A stretch of 64,000 nt of DNA from positions 372,001 to 436,000 of the forward strand of contig NZ_QNUL01000002.1 of assembly GCF_003383615.1 (NCBI RefSeq), read 5' to 3'. The first letter of the stretch is position 1. Every line of letters begins with the position of its first letter. A program made the position numbers and the translations under genes. Below, one piece after another: positions 17,122 to 25,045 of this stretch. Under the pieces are notes generated by a model, which was not told the DNA's origin, searched no databases, and was given only the letters and a program-made list of their open reading frames with translations. The DNA comes from Dyadobacter luteus. Lineage in GTDB: Bacteria > Bacteroidota > Bacteroidia > Cytophagales > Spirosomataceae.

Positions 17122-17823
17122 GAGTTTAGGAAATTAGGGGATTTAGGATTTAACGAGTGAGGTTATGACCAGACGCCATCCGGGAGTAAGACCAAATTTG
17201 GATGGGCAGGTGCCCGTTTCAGTTATGAATCTCAGATATTTTAGAAAAATTCTGAGAAAATCTATGAAATAACCTTAGTGATAAGCAGACGCCCAAACCC
17301 TGAAAGATCACCTACTTGTAACCGGCAGAAAAATGAAAATTTATTTTGACTCGTTTGTTCTAACTGCAAAGTAATCTGGAAGTTATGATATTTTTTAATG
17401 CTATTTTAATTTGCTAAGTGTCTGGTTTTCAGGAAGTGTAAGTGAGTTTACTAATCGGGTACTTATTGTTTTAGTACAATCCAATTTTATTGTAAAAAAG
17501 TACAGTTTTTTTTGAGAAAAATTTTTCGAAATTAAGGCATCGTCAGTGGGAAAAGGACTGTAAGGATGCGATTTCTACCTTCTGCACAGGGGACCAATAT
17601 TCCTGTCGGCCTCCCGATTTTGCTAATCTTTCATTTAGTTTTTTGGTATGTATTTATTGGATTTTTAGATGATTAATAGGCTGAAATTAGTTAATGCAAA
17701 CGTTTGCATTAATTTTGTCGTTCAGTTTTCAAGGAAGGAGAGACAGACCCGAAATCAGGCCTGAATCCTGGTGAAAGTTGCAACTTCCGATGAAATCAGT
17801 ACACCAATTAATTAATTTAGTCC
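17122..17823. promoter_or_regulatory. Divergent regulatory region between the SusC operon and ino1
   Basis: A 702-base gap with no gene. On the minus strand a TACTTTG box (17367-17373), a variant of the Bacteroidota -7 element, lies ~245 bases before the SusC start; no good -33 partner is visible. A short dyad GTACT (17459-17463) / AGTAC (17473-17477) is followed by a third AGTAC at 17499-17503. Nearer ino1 lie the LacI-type palindrome (17691-17712) and a 12-base palindrome AAGTTGCAACTT (17775-17786), 38 bases before the ino1 start. The long leader suggests regulated transcription in both directions. Confidence 0.5.
17691..17712. promoter_or_regulatory. LacI/GalR-type operator overlapping the ino1 promoter
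   Basis: A perfect 22-base palindrome centred on the CpG at 17701-17702, with the core TGCAAACGTTTGCA and flanking TTAA arms. The central AACGTT and GCAAACGTTTGC core is the classic shape of LacI-family operators. A TAATTTTG element (17710-17717) matches the TAnnTTTG -7 consensus and overlaps its right edge, so binding would block a promoter reading toward ino1, whose start is 112 bases away. The regulator is not encoded nearby. The palindrome is directly seen; the LacI assignment is inference from motif shape. Confidence 0.7.
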
Positions 17824-19029
17824 ATGTCAGATAAAGTGAAAAAAATTAAGGTTGCCATTGTGGGGGTAGGGAACTGCGCCAGCTCATTGGTTCAGGGCGT
17901 AGAGTATTATACAACGCATTCAGAACAGTCATCCGGACTGATGGCCGATCAGATCGGAGGTTACAAAGCCGAGCATATAGAATTTGTTTGTGGCTTTGAT
18001 GTTGATGAAAGAAAAATAGGTCTGCCGCTCAGTGAAGCGATCTGGGCAAAACCCAACTGCACGATTGCACTATACACACACATCACATCGCAGGCGCCGG
18101 TATACCGCTCGCCTGTCATTGACGGTGTTTCTCCTCAGATGTCGGCTTATCCGGCAGAGAACCGGTTTGTTGTTAAGGACGAACTGACTGCCACTGATCT
18201 GTTAGCCAACCAAGCCGAATATGACCCGGAGCTGGTAGCTTCGCTCCGGGAGGAGATCATCGCGCAATTACAGCACCATCAGGCTGAAGTGCTGATCAAT
18301 TACCTGCCGGTAGGCTCACAGCTAGCAACAGAATTTTATGCAGAGATCTGCCTGGAACTGGGAATATCTTTGGTGAACTGTATTCCGGTATTTATTGCCT
18401 CGGACGAAAAGTGGGAGCAGCGTTTTGTGGATGCGGGTATTCCGATCATCGGAGATGATATGCGCAGCCAGTTTGGTGCGAGTATTGTCTCGCAAATGCT
18501 TCAGGAGTTGGCGTTTGAACGTGGTCACCATGTTAAAGCGCATATTCAGCGTAATGTGGGTGGTAACACCGACTTTCTGAATATGGAAGATAAAAACAGG
18601 CTGAAGTCCAAGAAAATATCCAAAGAAAACGTGATCCGTGCCCAGAATGACATCAGAGGCGTTTCATCAGAGAATAGCTTTCTGCACGCGGGGCCTTCTG
18701 AGTACATTGCCTACTATGGCGACAACAAGGTAGCCAATTTCCGTCTGGAGCTGGAAGGTTTCATGGGAGCGCCCGTAATTCTGGATGCGCAGTTGTCGGT
18801 GCAGGACTCGCCCAACTCGGCAGGTGTGGTGATTGATGCGATACGGTATGTCTATGTGGCGCGTGAGCTCGGTCTTGTGGGTGCCTTGCGTGGACCATCA
18901 GCTTCCACGCAGAAGACGCCCCCGCAGCAAATGATGTTCAGTGATGCCCTCTACGAATGCCACGCCCTGGCACGCCGGGAGCTTACCGCAACGACAAGAA
19001 AACAGGTAAGAAAAATGGAAATGATTTAA
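17824..19029 (+). CDS. ino1: Inositol-3-phosphate synthase
   Basis: A 401-residue cytosolic enzyme that turns glucose 6-phosphate into 1D-myo-inositol 3-phosphate with bound NAD+, the first step of inositol lipid synthesis. The NAD-binding glycine motif VAIVGVGNCASSLVQG (residues 10-25) is the prokaryotic form of the MIPS motif, and the catalytic-region signature RNVGGNTDFLN follows at ~243-253. The later segment LEGFMGAPVILDAQLSVQDSPNSAGVVIDAIR, with a lysine- and serine-rich KLKSKKISK before it, is typical of the short bacterial/archaeal class. Length fits that class (350-440). It stands alone, preceded by the LacI-type operator and ended by the terminator at 19079-19122. Inositol catabolic genes lie 43 kb away in the window. 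Confidence 0.93.
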   Translation: MSDKVKKIKVAIVGVGNCASSLVQGVEYYTTHSEQSSGLMADQIGGYKAEHIEFVCGFDVDERKIGLPLSEAIWAKPNCTIALYTHITSQAPVYRSPVIDGVSPQMSAYPAENRFVVKDELTATDLLANQAEYDPELVASLREEIIAQLQHHQAEVLINYLPVGSQLATEFYAEICLELGISLVNCIPVFIASDEKWEQRFVDAGIPIIGDDMRSQFGASIVSQMLQELAFERGHHVKAHIQRNVGGNTDFLNMEDKNRLKSKKISKENVIRAQNDIRGVSSENSFLHAGPSEYIAYYGDNKVANFRLELEGFMGAPVILDAQLSVQDSPNSAGVVIDAIRYVYVARELGLVGALRGPSASTQKTPPQQMMFSDALYECHALARRELTATTRKQVRKMEMI

Positions 19030-19078
19030 CCCCTCCGCTAGGATTTTATAAATTTTTCAAACTGCACGGATTTCCGTT

Positions 19079-19122
19079 AATCCGCAGAAGCATCAGGAGA
19101 TATTCTGAGCATTCTGCGGATT
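19079..19122 (+). terminator. Intrinsic terminator of ino1
   Basis: Perfect 11-base stem AATCCGCAGAA (19079-19089) / TTCTGCGGATT (19112-19122) with a 22-base loop, followed at once by TTTTTATTTG. It lies 50 bases after the ino1 stop. Confidence 0.88.
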
Positions 19123-19129
19123 TTTATTT

Positions 19130-19469
19130 GGTGAAATAATAGCCTTAAGTCATAGAGTGTTATGATCAAATAAAAATTTTATGTTTTTTGATGTAGAAAA
19201 AAAGTTAACAAATTTTTCCGTTTAAGTATTTGATAATTAGCTATTTCTAATTTTTGTAGAATAAAAAAGTTTACAAATTATTAATATAATTTGTAGTTTT
19301 GTCTCAGCGAAACAAACAGGAAAAGAGAAGAATTGAATCGAAAATTGGTACTGTGCTGGATGTGAGGATTTAAGGTTCACCCAATGTATTTGCTGGCGTC
19401 ATGGCGATCGCGAGGCGTCCATTTTAACTCGAATTATATCATTAAAGTTTACACATACCGCCATAAAAA
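19130..19469 (+). promoter_or_regulatory. nrdBA promoter and long leader
   Basis: A 340-base gap upstream of nrdB. An AT-rich stretch holds a TAGTTTTG element (19294-19301) that fits the TAnnTTTG -7 consensus; an alternative TAATTTG box lies 5 bases earlier, with TTACA 11 bases before that box. From there to the ATG is ~165 bases of leader, less AT-rich near 19400-19420, with a GGCGTC repeat and a GCGATCGC palindrome. GTTTACA occurs at 19269-19275 and again at 19447-19453. No NrdR-box pair and no riboswitch that I can name was seen. Confidence 0.45.
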
Positions 19470-20444
19470 ATGAGCATCTTTGATAAACGTCTGCAATACA
19501 AGCCCTTCGAATACCCTGAAATTTTACAATTTACCGAAGCGATCAATAAAGCTTACTGGGTTCACTCCGAAGTTGACTTTACTGCCGATACGCAGGACTT
19601 TCACTCGCATCTGAGCCATGCGGAAAGAAATGCGGTGAAGAACAGTCTTTTGGCGATTGCTCAGATTGAGGTAGCTGTAAAATCATTCTGGGGTAATCTG
19701 TTTCATCACTTGCCAAAGCCGGAATTCAACGGTTTGGGAGCTACATTTGCTGAATGTGAGTTCCGTCACTCAGAAGCTTATTCACGCCTTCTGGAAGTAT
19801 TGGGTTATACCAATCAGTTTGAGTCGTTGGTTGAGATTCCTGTGATCCGCGAGCGTATCGACTATTTGACAGAGGCCTTGGGTAATGCCAAGTCTACAGA
19901 TAGAAAAGAGTATGCATTCTCTCTGATTTTGTTTTCGATCCTGATTGAAAACGTAAGTTTGTTCAGCCAGTTTGCTATTATCCTTTCGTTTACCCGTTTC
20001 AAAGGGTTGATGAAAAACGTGAGCAATATCATCGCCTGGACTTCCGTAGACGAACAAATCCACGCCAATGCAGGGATTTACCTGGTGAACAAAATTCAGG
20101 AAGAATTCCCTGAAATGTTCGATGAGGCGACAGTGGCTGAAATCATCAGACTTGTCCGCTCTTCCATTGATGTAGAAACACGTATCGTGGACTGGATTTT
20201 CAGCGAAGGAGAGATCGACAGTATCAGTAAGGAAGATCTGATCAACTTCATGAAATACCGTGCCGATGACAGTCTGCAGAAGATCGGCTTACCGCGTCAG
20301 TTTAATCTGGCACTTTCAGATATTAAGTTGTTGCAATGGTTTGAGGAAGAGGTGTTTGCTAACAGCCTTGACGATTTCTTCGCTAAACGTCCGGTAGATT
20401 ATACCAAACACGACAAGAGTATTTCAGCATTCGATCTGTTCTGA
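19470..20444 (+). CDS. nrdB: Class I ribonucleotide reductase, small (radical) subunit
   Basis: A 324-residue subunit that houses the di-metal centre and radical for reduction of ribonucleotides. All six metal ligands can be placed: E67, E97 and H100 in ECEFRHSEAY, then E160 (ILIENVSL), E195 and H198 (DEQIH). The radical tyrosine position is filled by Y104 in E97-x2-H100-x3-Y104, so a tyrosyl-radical type (Ia or Ib-like) is likely. There is no N-terminal ATP-cone, and the C-terminal tail (SISAFDLF) would dock into the large subunit. It is followed after 52 bases by nrdA; the order B then A is the reverse of the enterobacterial operon. Confidence 0.96.
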   Translation: MSIFDKRLQYKPFEYPEILQFTEAINKAYWVHSEVDFTADTQDFHSHLSHAERNAVKNSLLAIAQIEVAVKSFWGNLFHHLPKPEFNGLGATFAECEFRHSEAYSRLLEVLGYTNQFESLVEIPVIRERIDYLTEALGNAKSTDRKEYAFSLILFSILIENVSLFSQFAIILSFTRFKGLMKNVSNIIAWTSVDEQIHANAGIYLVNKIQEEFPEMFDEATVAEIIRLVRSSIDVETRIVDWIFSEGEIDSISKEDLINFMKYRADDSLQKIGLPRQFNLALSDIKLLQWFEEEVFANSLDDFFAKRPVDYTKHDKSISAFDLF

Positions 20445-20496
20445 TCGGGCTACAGTCATATTTTATTACACAAGAATTTAAAAACAGAACAAGCTA

Positions 20497-22194
20497 ATGA
20501 ATAGTCCCGAACTTGATTTGTTGGATGGCGTAACGGCACGCTATGAAATGGAAAAGCTTTGGTGGAAAAACACCGAAAGCGAGCAGGTATTGAACAGAGG
20601 TTATTTGCTGAAAGGAGAGACTGTAGAAGGAGCGATTGAGCGCGTATGTGCTGCTGCAGCCAGACGTCTTTACCGTCCGGAATTGAAAGAGGCGTTTCAG
20701 GAAATGGTAGAGCGCGGCTGGATGAGCCTTAGCTCACCGATCTGGGCAAATATGGGAACCGAGCGTGGTTTACCTATTTCATGCTTTAATGTTCACGTGC
20801 CTGACAACATCGAAGGGATTACCCATAAGTTGGGCGAAGTAATCATGCAGACTAAAATCGGTGGTGGTACTTCTGCTTACTTTGGTGCGTTGCGCGGAAG
20901 AGGAAGTGCTGTGACTGATAACGGGAAGAGCAGCGGTGCGGTAAGTTTCATGCGTCTTTTTGATACGGCGATGGATACGATCTCTCAGGGGGGGGTACGC
21001 CGTGGTGCATTTGCTGCCTACATGGACATCGACCACGAGGATATAGAAGAATTCCTGCAAATCAAAGACATTGGTCACCCGATCCAGAATCTGTTCTCGG
21101 GCGTGTGTGTGCCTGATTACTGGATGCAGGAAATGATCGATGGAGACATGGAGAAGCGCGAGTTGTGGGCAAAAATCCTGCAAAGCCGTCAGCAAAAAGG
21201 ATTGCCGTATATCTTCTTCTCTGATAATGTCAATGTCAATAAACCACAGGTTTACAAAGATAAAAATCTGAGAATCAATGCAAGTAATCTTTGCTCTGAG
21301 ATTATGTTGCCTTCAGCTGAGGACGAGTCGTTTATTTGCTGCTTGTCATCAATGAACCTTGAACTGTACGACGAATGGAAAGATACCGATGCTGTGCGCC
21401 TGGCGATATTCTTTTTGGATGCGGTTCTTCAGGAGTTCATCGAAAAAACAGAAGGTAACCACTTCCTGGCCAATGCCAACCGTTTTGCAAAACGCCACCG
21501 TGCGCTGGGTCTTGGTGTATTGGGATGGCATTCCTATCTGCAACGCAACATGATCCCGTTTGAAGGGTTGCAGGCCAAGCAGTTGACTGTCAAGATATTC
21601 CAGGAAATTCAGGCAAAGTCTGAGAAGGCAACGCAGGAACTTGCTTTGATCTACGGCGAGCCTGAGCTTTTGAAGGGATATGGCCGTCGTAATACCACTT
21701 TGCTGGCTATTGCTCCTACGACATCTTCTTCCGCCATTTTGGGGCAAACTTCTCCGGGAATTGAGCCATTCAGCAGCAACTATTACAAGGCTGGACTTGC
21801 GAAAGGAAACTTCATGCGCAAGAACAAATACCTGAAGGAATTGCTGGAACAAAAAGGAATTGACAACGAGGAAACATGGCGTACCATCATGTTGAACCAC
21901 GGTAGTGTTCAGCATCTGGAAGCGTTGACTCAGGATGAAAAAGATGTGTTCAAGACGTTCAAGGAAATCAGTCAGCTTGAAATTATTCAGCAGGCTTCTA
22001 TCCGTCAGAAATATGTGGACCAGTCGCAAAGTCTGAACCTGAACATACCTTCCAACCTTCCGGTGAAAGAGGTAAACAAACTATTGATTGAAGCATGGAA
22101 ACTGGGTGTGAAAACACTTTATTACCAACGCAGTCAGAGTGTTTCCAAGGAGCTGGTAACCAGTTTGGTAAGTTGCCAATCCTGCGAATCATAA
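20497..22194 (+). CDS. nrdA: Class I ribonucleotide reductase, large (catalytic) subunit, compact form
   Basis: A 565-residue catalytic subunit; most NrdA proteins have 700-850 residues. The catalytic triad N264, C266 and E268 lies in NLCSE, and the redox pair is C96 (PISCFN) with C282 (CLSSMNL). The late YYQRSQS holds the two radical-transfer tyrosines, and the end SCQSC is the swinging-arm cysteine pair that accepts thioredoxin electrons. The N-terminus starts directly in the ten-stranded barrel domain (LLDGVTARYEMEKLWWKN) with no ATP-cone, so the overall activity switch by ATP/dATP is missing. A run of eight G residues at 20988-20995 encodes part of SQGGVRRG. Terminator at 22219-22252. Confidence 0.95.
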   Translation: MNSPELDLLDGVTARYEMEKLWWKNTESEQVLNRGYLLKGETVEGAIERVCAAAARRLYRPELKEAFQEMVERGWMSLSSPIWANMGTERGLPISCFNVHVPDNIEGITHKLGEVIMQTKIGGGTSAYFGALRGRGSAVTDNGKSSGAVSFMRLFDTAMDTISQGGVRRGAFAAYMDIDHEDIEEFLQIKDIGHPIQNLFSGVCVPDYWMQEMIDGDMEKRELWAKILQSRQQKGLPYIFFSDNVNVNKPQVYKDKNLRINASNLCSEIMLPSAEDESFICCLSSMNLELYDEWKDTDAVRLAIFFLDAVLQEFIEKTEGNHFLANANRFAKRHRALGLGVLGWHSYLQRNMIPFEGLQAKQLTVKIFQEIQAKSEKATQELALIYGEPELLKGYGRRNTTLLAIAPTTSSSAILGQTSPGIEPFSSNYYKAGLAKGNFMRKNKYLKELLEQKGIDNEETWRTIMLNHGSVQHLEALTQDEKDVFKTFKEISQLEIIQQASIRQKYVDQSQSLNLNIPSNLPVKEVNKLLIEAWKLGVKTLYYQRSQSVSKELVTSLVSCQSCES

Positions 22195-22218
22195 GGATAT
22201 ATATATTTTAGTGTGCTG

Positions 22219-22252
22219 ATCAGGCTGCTCTTTTTCGGAAGGGCAGCCTGAT
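22219..22252 (+). terminator. Terminator of nrdBA
   Basis: Stem ATCAGGCTGCTC (22219-22230) / GGGCAGCCTGAT (22241-22252), 12 pairs with one G-U, ten-base loop, followed by a short T-rich stretch. It is 24 bases after the nrdA stop. Confidence 0.8.
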
Positions 22253-22323
22253 TTGCTTTGAAGCAGATGTTGCAACTTGAAAAATAAACCGTCCTGCGCG
22301 ACACTTCCTGAGTAGCCAGTCTT

Positions 22324-22331
22324 TATATTTG
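22324..22331 (+). promoter_or_regulatory. Candidate -7 promoter box for the gene at 22362
   Basis: TATATTTG matches the Bacteroidota TAnnTTTG -7 consensus exactly and is 30 bases upstream of the start codon. No clear -33 TTG lies 17-23 bases upstream, so support comes from the -7 box alone. Confidence 0.45.
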
Positions 22332-22361
22332 CGATATAACCTTTAATACATATCGAACATC

Positions 22362-22880
22362 ATGAACAGTTGTGCTACATCCGTATTCAATAAAATAAAT
22401 GCTGTCCAATTCATCCTGTTTTTTCTGTTAATCGCAAATGCGGCTTTTGCCCAAAATGCTGCGTTGTCTGTTAGCGGTGAGGTAACAACCCCTTTGGAGC
22501 TGAAAATGGAGGATCTGTCTGCATTTAAGCAAATCACCAAAAAAGTAAAGGACCGGGACGGAAAAGAGCATGAGTTTGGCGGCGTGGCGCTGGCAGAAAT
22601 TTTGGCAAAAGCGGGGGTGACGCTCGGTGCTCAGTTGCGGGGAGAAAATCTGGTGAAATATGTACTGCTCACGGCCGCAGACGGCTATGAAGTAATATAT
22701 GCTCTGGCGGAGATTGATCCGGAGTTTACAGATCAGGTGGTGCTGCTGGCAACACATAAGGACGGTAAGCCTTTGCCAACCGGGGAAGGACCCCTGCGTA
22801 TCGTTGCCGCAAAAGATAAAAAGCCGGCCCGATGGATTCGCGAAGTGCGTGCGGTGAAAGTGCTGTTCGCAAAGAATTGA
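22362..22880 (+). CDS. Exported protein with a sulfite-oxidase-like fold lacking the cofactor cysteine
   Basis: A 172-residue protein: N-terminal signal (QFILFFLLIANAAFAQ), then one domain with the pattern of oxidoreductase molybdopterin-binding domains: LSVSGEVTTPLELKMEDLSAF, the VKDRDGKEHEFGGVALAEILAKAG strand-helix, GENLVKYVLLTAADGYEVIYALAEIDPEFTDQVVLLA, and GPLRIVAAKDKKPARWIREVRAVKVL. The mature domain contains no cysteine, so the usual Cys ligand to molybdenum is absent, and it is smaller than catalytic members. It probably keeps the SUOX fold as a binding or structural module. It lies between nrdBA and the ThuA gene on the same strand, 154 bases before the latter. No function can be assigned. 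Confidence 0.75.
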   Translation: MNSCATSVFNKINAVQFILFFLLIANAAFAQNAALSVSGEVTTPLELKMEDLSAFKQITKKVKDRDGKEHEFGGVALAEILAKAGVTLGAQLRGENLVKYVLLTAADGYEVIYALAEIDPEFTDQVVLLATHKDGKPLPTGEGPLRIVAAKDKKPARWIREVRAVKVLFAKN

Positions 22881-23034
22881 AAGAAGGAAGTCAATAACTG
22901 AGAATTCTTTGGATAAAGACATGACGAGTATTTGTGATATTGCCAGAAGTAAAGCATCTTTGCTAATAGATCTTCTTTGTAACATTCATAGACTTTCTGG
23001 TAAAAAATCCATAATCTAATCTCAATTCTCGCTG

Positions 23035-23955
23035 ATGAAAAAATCATTTTTCGTTCTTGGTATTCTCTTTCTGTTAACTGTCATTTCGACAAGTGCTCAA
23101 AAGCCGCTGAAGATCATGATTCTGGATGGAGAGTCCAATCCGTATCACCGCATAGATATCGGCACGCAAATCCTGAAAAAGTTGCTGGAAGAATACAAAG
23201 GCTTTCAGGTAGAGATCGTTTCTGCTCCTGGCAAGGATGGTGATTTTAGTGGTTTTATGCCGAAGTTTAAAGACTATCAGGCTGTAGTACTCAACTATGA
23301 CGTTCCTACAGAACGCTGGCCGGACCCTTTGAAGAAATCATTCGAACAATATATGTCTGATGGCGGAGGACTTGTGATTATACATGCTGCCAACAATTCA
23401 TTCCCGGGATGGGTAGAATTCAATAAGATGATCGGAGTTGGCGGATGGCGCGACAGAAATGAAAAAAGCGGTCCGTATTGGTATTACAAAGATGGAAAAC
23501 TGGTAGAAGACAAGAAGCCGGGAAGTGCCGGAAGTCACGGAGCAAGACTGCCTTTTGCGATGAATGTGGTCAATGCCAATCATCCGATTACAAAAGGTTT
23601 ACCACCCGTTTGGATGCATCACAATGACGAGTTGTATGCCAATCTACGCGGTCCGGGCGAAAACATGACCGTTTTGGCAACCTCCCGTTCTCTGAAAGAA
23701 AACCATGGGACAGGTTATGACGAGCCGCAACTGATGGTGCTGACTTACGGAAAAGGCCGCATTTTCCACCAGACAGCCGGTCATGATCCGGTAGGGATGA
23801 GTTCAGTAGATTTCGGAACGCTATTGCTAAGAGGAACCGAATGGGCAGCAACCGGAAAGGTTACTCAAAAAGTACCAGCCAATTTCCCTACTGCAAATAC
23901 GGTAACCTACCGTGCGGATATCGCGGAGATGAATCCGGCACCGGTGAAGAAGTGA
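23035..23955 (+). CDS. ThuA-like domain protein, exported
   Basis: A 306-residue protein with a Sec signal peptide (MKKSFFVLGILFLLTVISTSAQ) and one ThuA-like domain (DUF1260 type, a class I glutamine-amidotransferase-like fold). Visible landmarks are LKIMILDGESNPYHR at the start, YQAVVLNYDVP, the GGGLVIIHAANNSF turn, the family HND motif (WMHHNDELYANL), and YGKGRIFHQTAGHD. ThuA proteins recur in gene sets that use glycosides through 3-keto intermediates (trehalose uptake and utilisation gave the name) and may isomerise or hydrolyse keto sugars. Here it opens the cluster that continues with an isomerase-like protein, DUF1080, a Gfo/Idh/MocA oxidoreductase and DUF6807. It is ended by a strong terminator at 24000. 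Confidence 0.88.
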   Translation: MKKSFFVLGILFLLTVISTSAQKPLKIMILDGESNPYHRIDIGTQILKKLLEEYKGFQVEIVSAPGKDGDFSGFMPKFKDYQAVVLNYDVPTERWPDPLKKSFEQYMSDGGGLVIIHAANNSFPGWVEFNKMIGVGGWRDRNEKSGPYWYYKDGKLVEDKKPGSAGSHGARLPFAMNVVNANHPITKGLPPVWMHHNDELYANLRGPGENMTVLATSRSLKENHGTGYDEPQLMVLTYGKGRIFHQTAGHDPVGMSSVDFGTLLLRGTEWAATGKVTQKVPANFPTANTVTYRADIAEMNPAPVKK

Positions 23956-23999
23956 TTTGGAGTCTTGAACAAAGCATTACAAAATTATTAGAATTGATG

Positions 24000-24018
24000 A
24001 GCCCCCACTCTGGGGGCT
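24000..24018 (+). terminator. Terminator of the ThuA gene
   Basis: Compact GC-rich hairpin AGCCCCC (24000-24006) / GGGGGCT (24012-24018) with a five-base loop, followed by TTCTCTATTTTATT. It lies 45 bases after the stop codon and separates this gene from the isomerase-like gene. Confidence 0.87.
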
Positions 24019-24076
24019 TTCTCTATTTTATTCGTCTTGTAATCAGTATAATATTCCTTTCCTTAATCTATTAATT

Positions 24077-24994
24077 ATGAATAATACGGACACAATAAAT
24101 CGCAGATCATTTCTGCAGACACTCTCGCTCGCCGCAGGCGCTCTGGCAACTACTTCAGCCTTTGCCGGAGAGTTGTTTAAAAAGGGTAATTTCAATATTG
24201 GTTATTCCTCTATTACATGGGGAGGAAAGGATTTACAGGCCATTGAGGATCTGTCTTCTCTGGGATATAAGGGTATTCAGCTAAGAGCCAATACTTTCGC
24301 ACCTTACCGTACCAAAGTATCGGAATTGAAAGATGCGTTGGTAAAAAACGATCTTAAACTGGCGATGTTTTCCAGTGGAAATGTAGAGGTGGATCCTGCA
24401 AAGTTTCAAAGTACCGTCGATACACATGTGGCGCATGCAAGTTTTGTGAAAGCGCTGGGTGGCAGCGCGTTGCAGGTTACGAATAGTCTTCGCAAAAACG
24501 GCCAGGCACCCACGACGGCTGAACTGAAAAAACTAGCCGAAGTGATGAATGAGATTGGGAAACAAACGGCTGATCTCGGTGTACAGACCGTTTACCACAA
24601 CCACATGAACCAATGGGGCGAAACGCCTGAGGAGGTAGACACGATAGTGCAGGCACTAAATCCAAAACATGTAAAGCTATTATTAGACATAGCGCACTAC
24701 AAACAGGGTGGTGGAGAGCCGCATGAAGCTGTCCTCAAATACAAAGACATATTGCATACATTACACCTGAAGGATACCAAACCTGTTGAATCAAAAAGCG
24801 GCTATAAATTCGTAGAGCTTGGGCAGGGTCGTGTGGATGTACCGGCTGTGTTTGCGGCACTCAATAAAGTGAAATTCAAAGGCTGGGCAGTAGTGGAGCT
24901 GGATGGTGTTCCTGACCCGGACAAATCGCCTCTCATCTGTGCAGAAATTAATAAAAAATACCTCACCGAGACTTTGAAGTATCCATTGAGTTGA
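24077..24994 (+). CDS. Sugar phosphate isomerase/epimerase-like TIM barrel, Tat-exported
   Basis: A 305-residue protein of the xylose-isomerase-like TIM-barrel family (AP endonuclease 2 fold). The N-terminus NRRSFLQTLSLAAGALATTSAFA is a twin-arginine-type signal (RRSFLQ), so it would be exported folded, probably with its metal. The barrel shows FNIGYSSITWGGKDLQAIEDLSSLGYKGIQLRA, then metal-ligand positions in TVYHNHMNQWGE, VKLLLDIAHYKQGG and DILHTLHLKDTK, and a closing WAVVELDG. Relatives in Bacteroidota act on keto sugars in the periplasm. The pairing with DUF1080 and the Gfo/Idh/MocA gene supports a part in 3-keto-sugar handling (inference). The gene ends at a terminator shared with the convergent lipoprotein gene. 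Confidence 0.86.
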   Translation: MNNTDTINRRSFLQTLSLAAGALATTSAFAGELFKKGNFNIGYSSITWGGKDLQAIEDLSSLGYKGIQLRANTFAPYRTKVSELKDALVKNDLKLAMFSSGNVEVDPAKFQSTVDTHVAHASFVKALGGSALQVTNSLRKNGQAPTTAELKKLAEVMNEIGKQTADLGVQTVYHNHMNQWGETPEEVDTIVQALNPKHVKLLLDIAHYKQGGGEPHEAVLKYKDILHTLHLKDTKPVESKSGYKFVELGQGRVDVPAVFAALNKVKFKGWAVVELDGVPDPDKSPLICAEINKKYLTETLKYPLS

Positions 24995-25008
24995 TCAGTA
25001 TAATTTAA

Positions 25009-25045
25009 AATGACGCCTGGAAATTCACGAACTTCAGGCGTCATT
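25009..25045. terminator. Bidirectional terminator between convergent genes
   Basis: Perfect 11-base stem AATGACGCCTG (25009-25019) / CAGGCGTCATT (25035-25045), 15-base loop. The right arm overlaps the stop codon (25044-25046) of the minus-strand lipoprotein, so one hairpin ends both transcripts. Confidence 0.8.

Noticed and set aside
17775..17786. AAGTTGCAACTT palindrome before ino1 considered as a second operator
   Set aside because: Perfect but only 12 bases, with no match to a known family; noted in the regulatory region instead of being listed as a site.
20988..20995. Run of eight G residues inside nrdA, considered as a phase-variation switch
   Set aside because: It sits in an essential gene and encodes part of a conserved SQGGVRRG motif; slippage would abolish function, so it is unlikely to be a switch, though it could be a sequencing-error hotspot.
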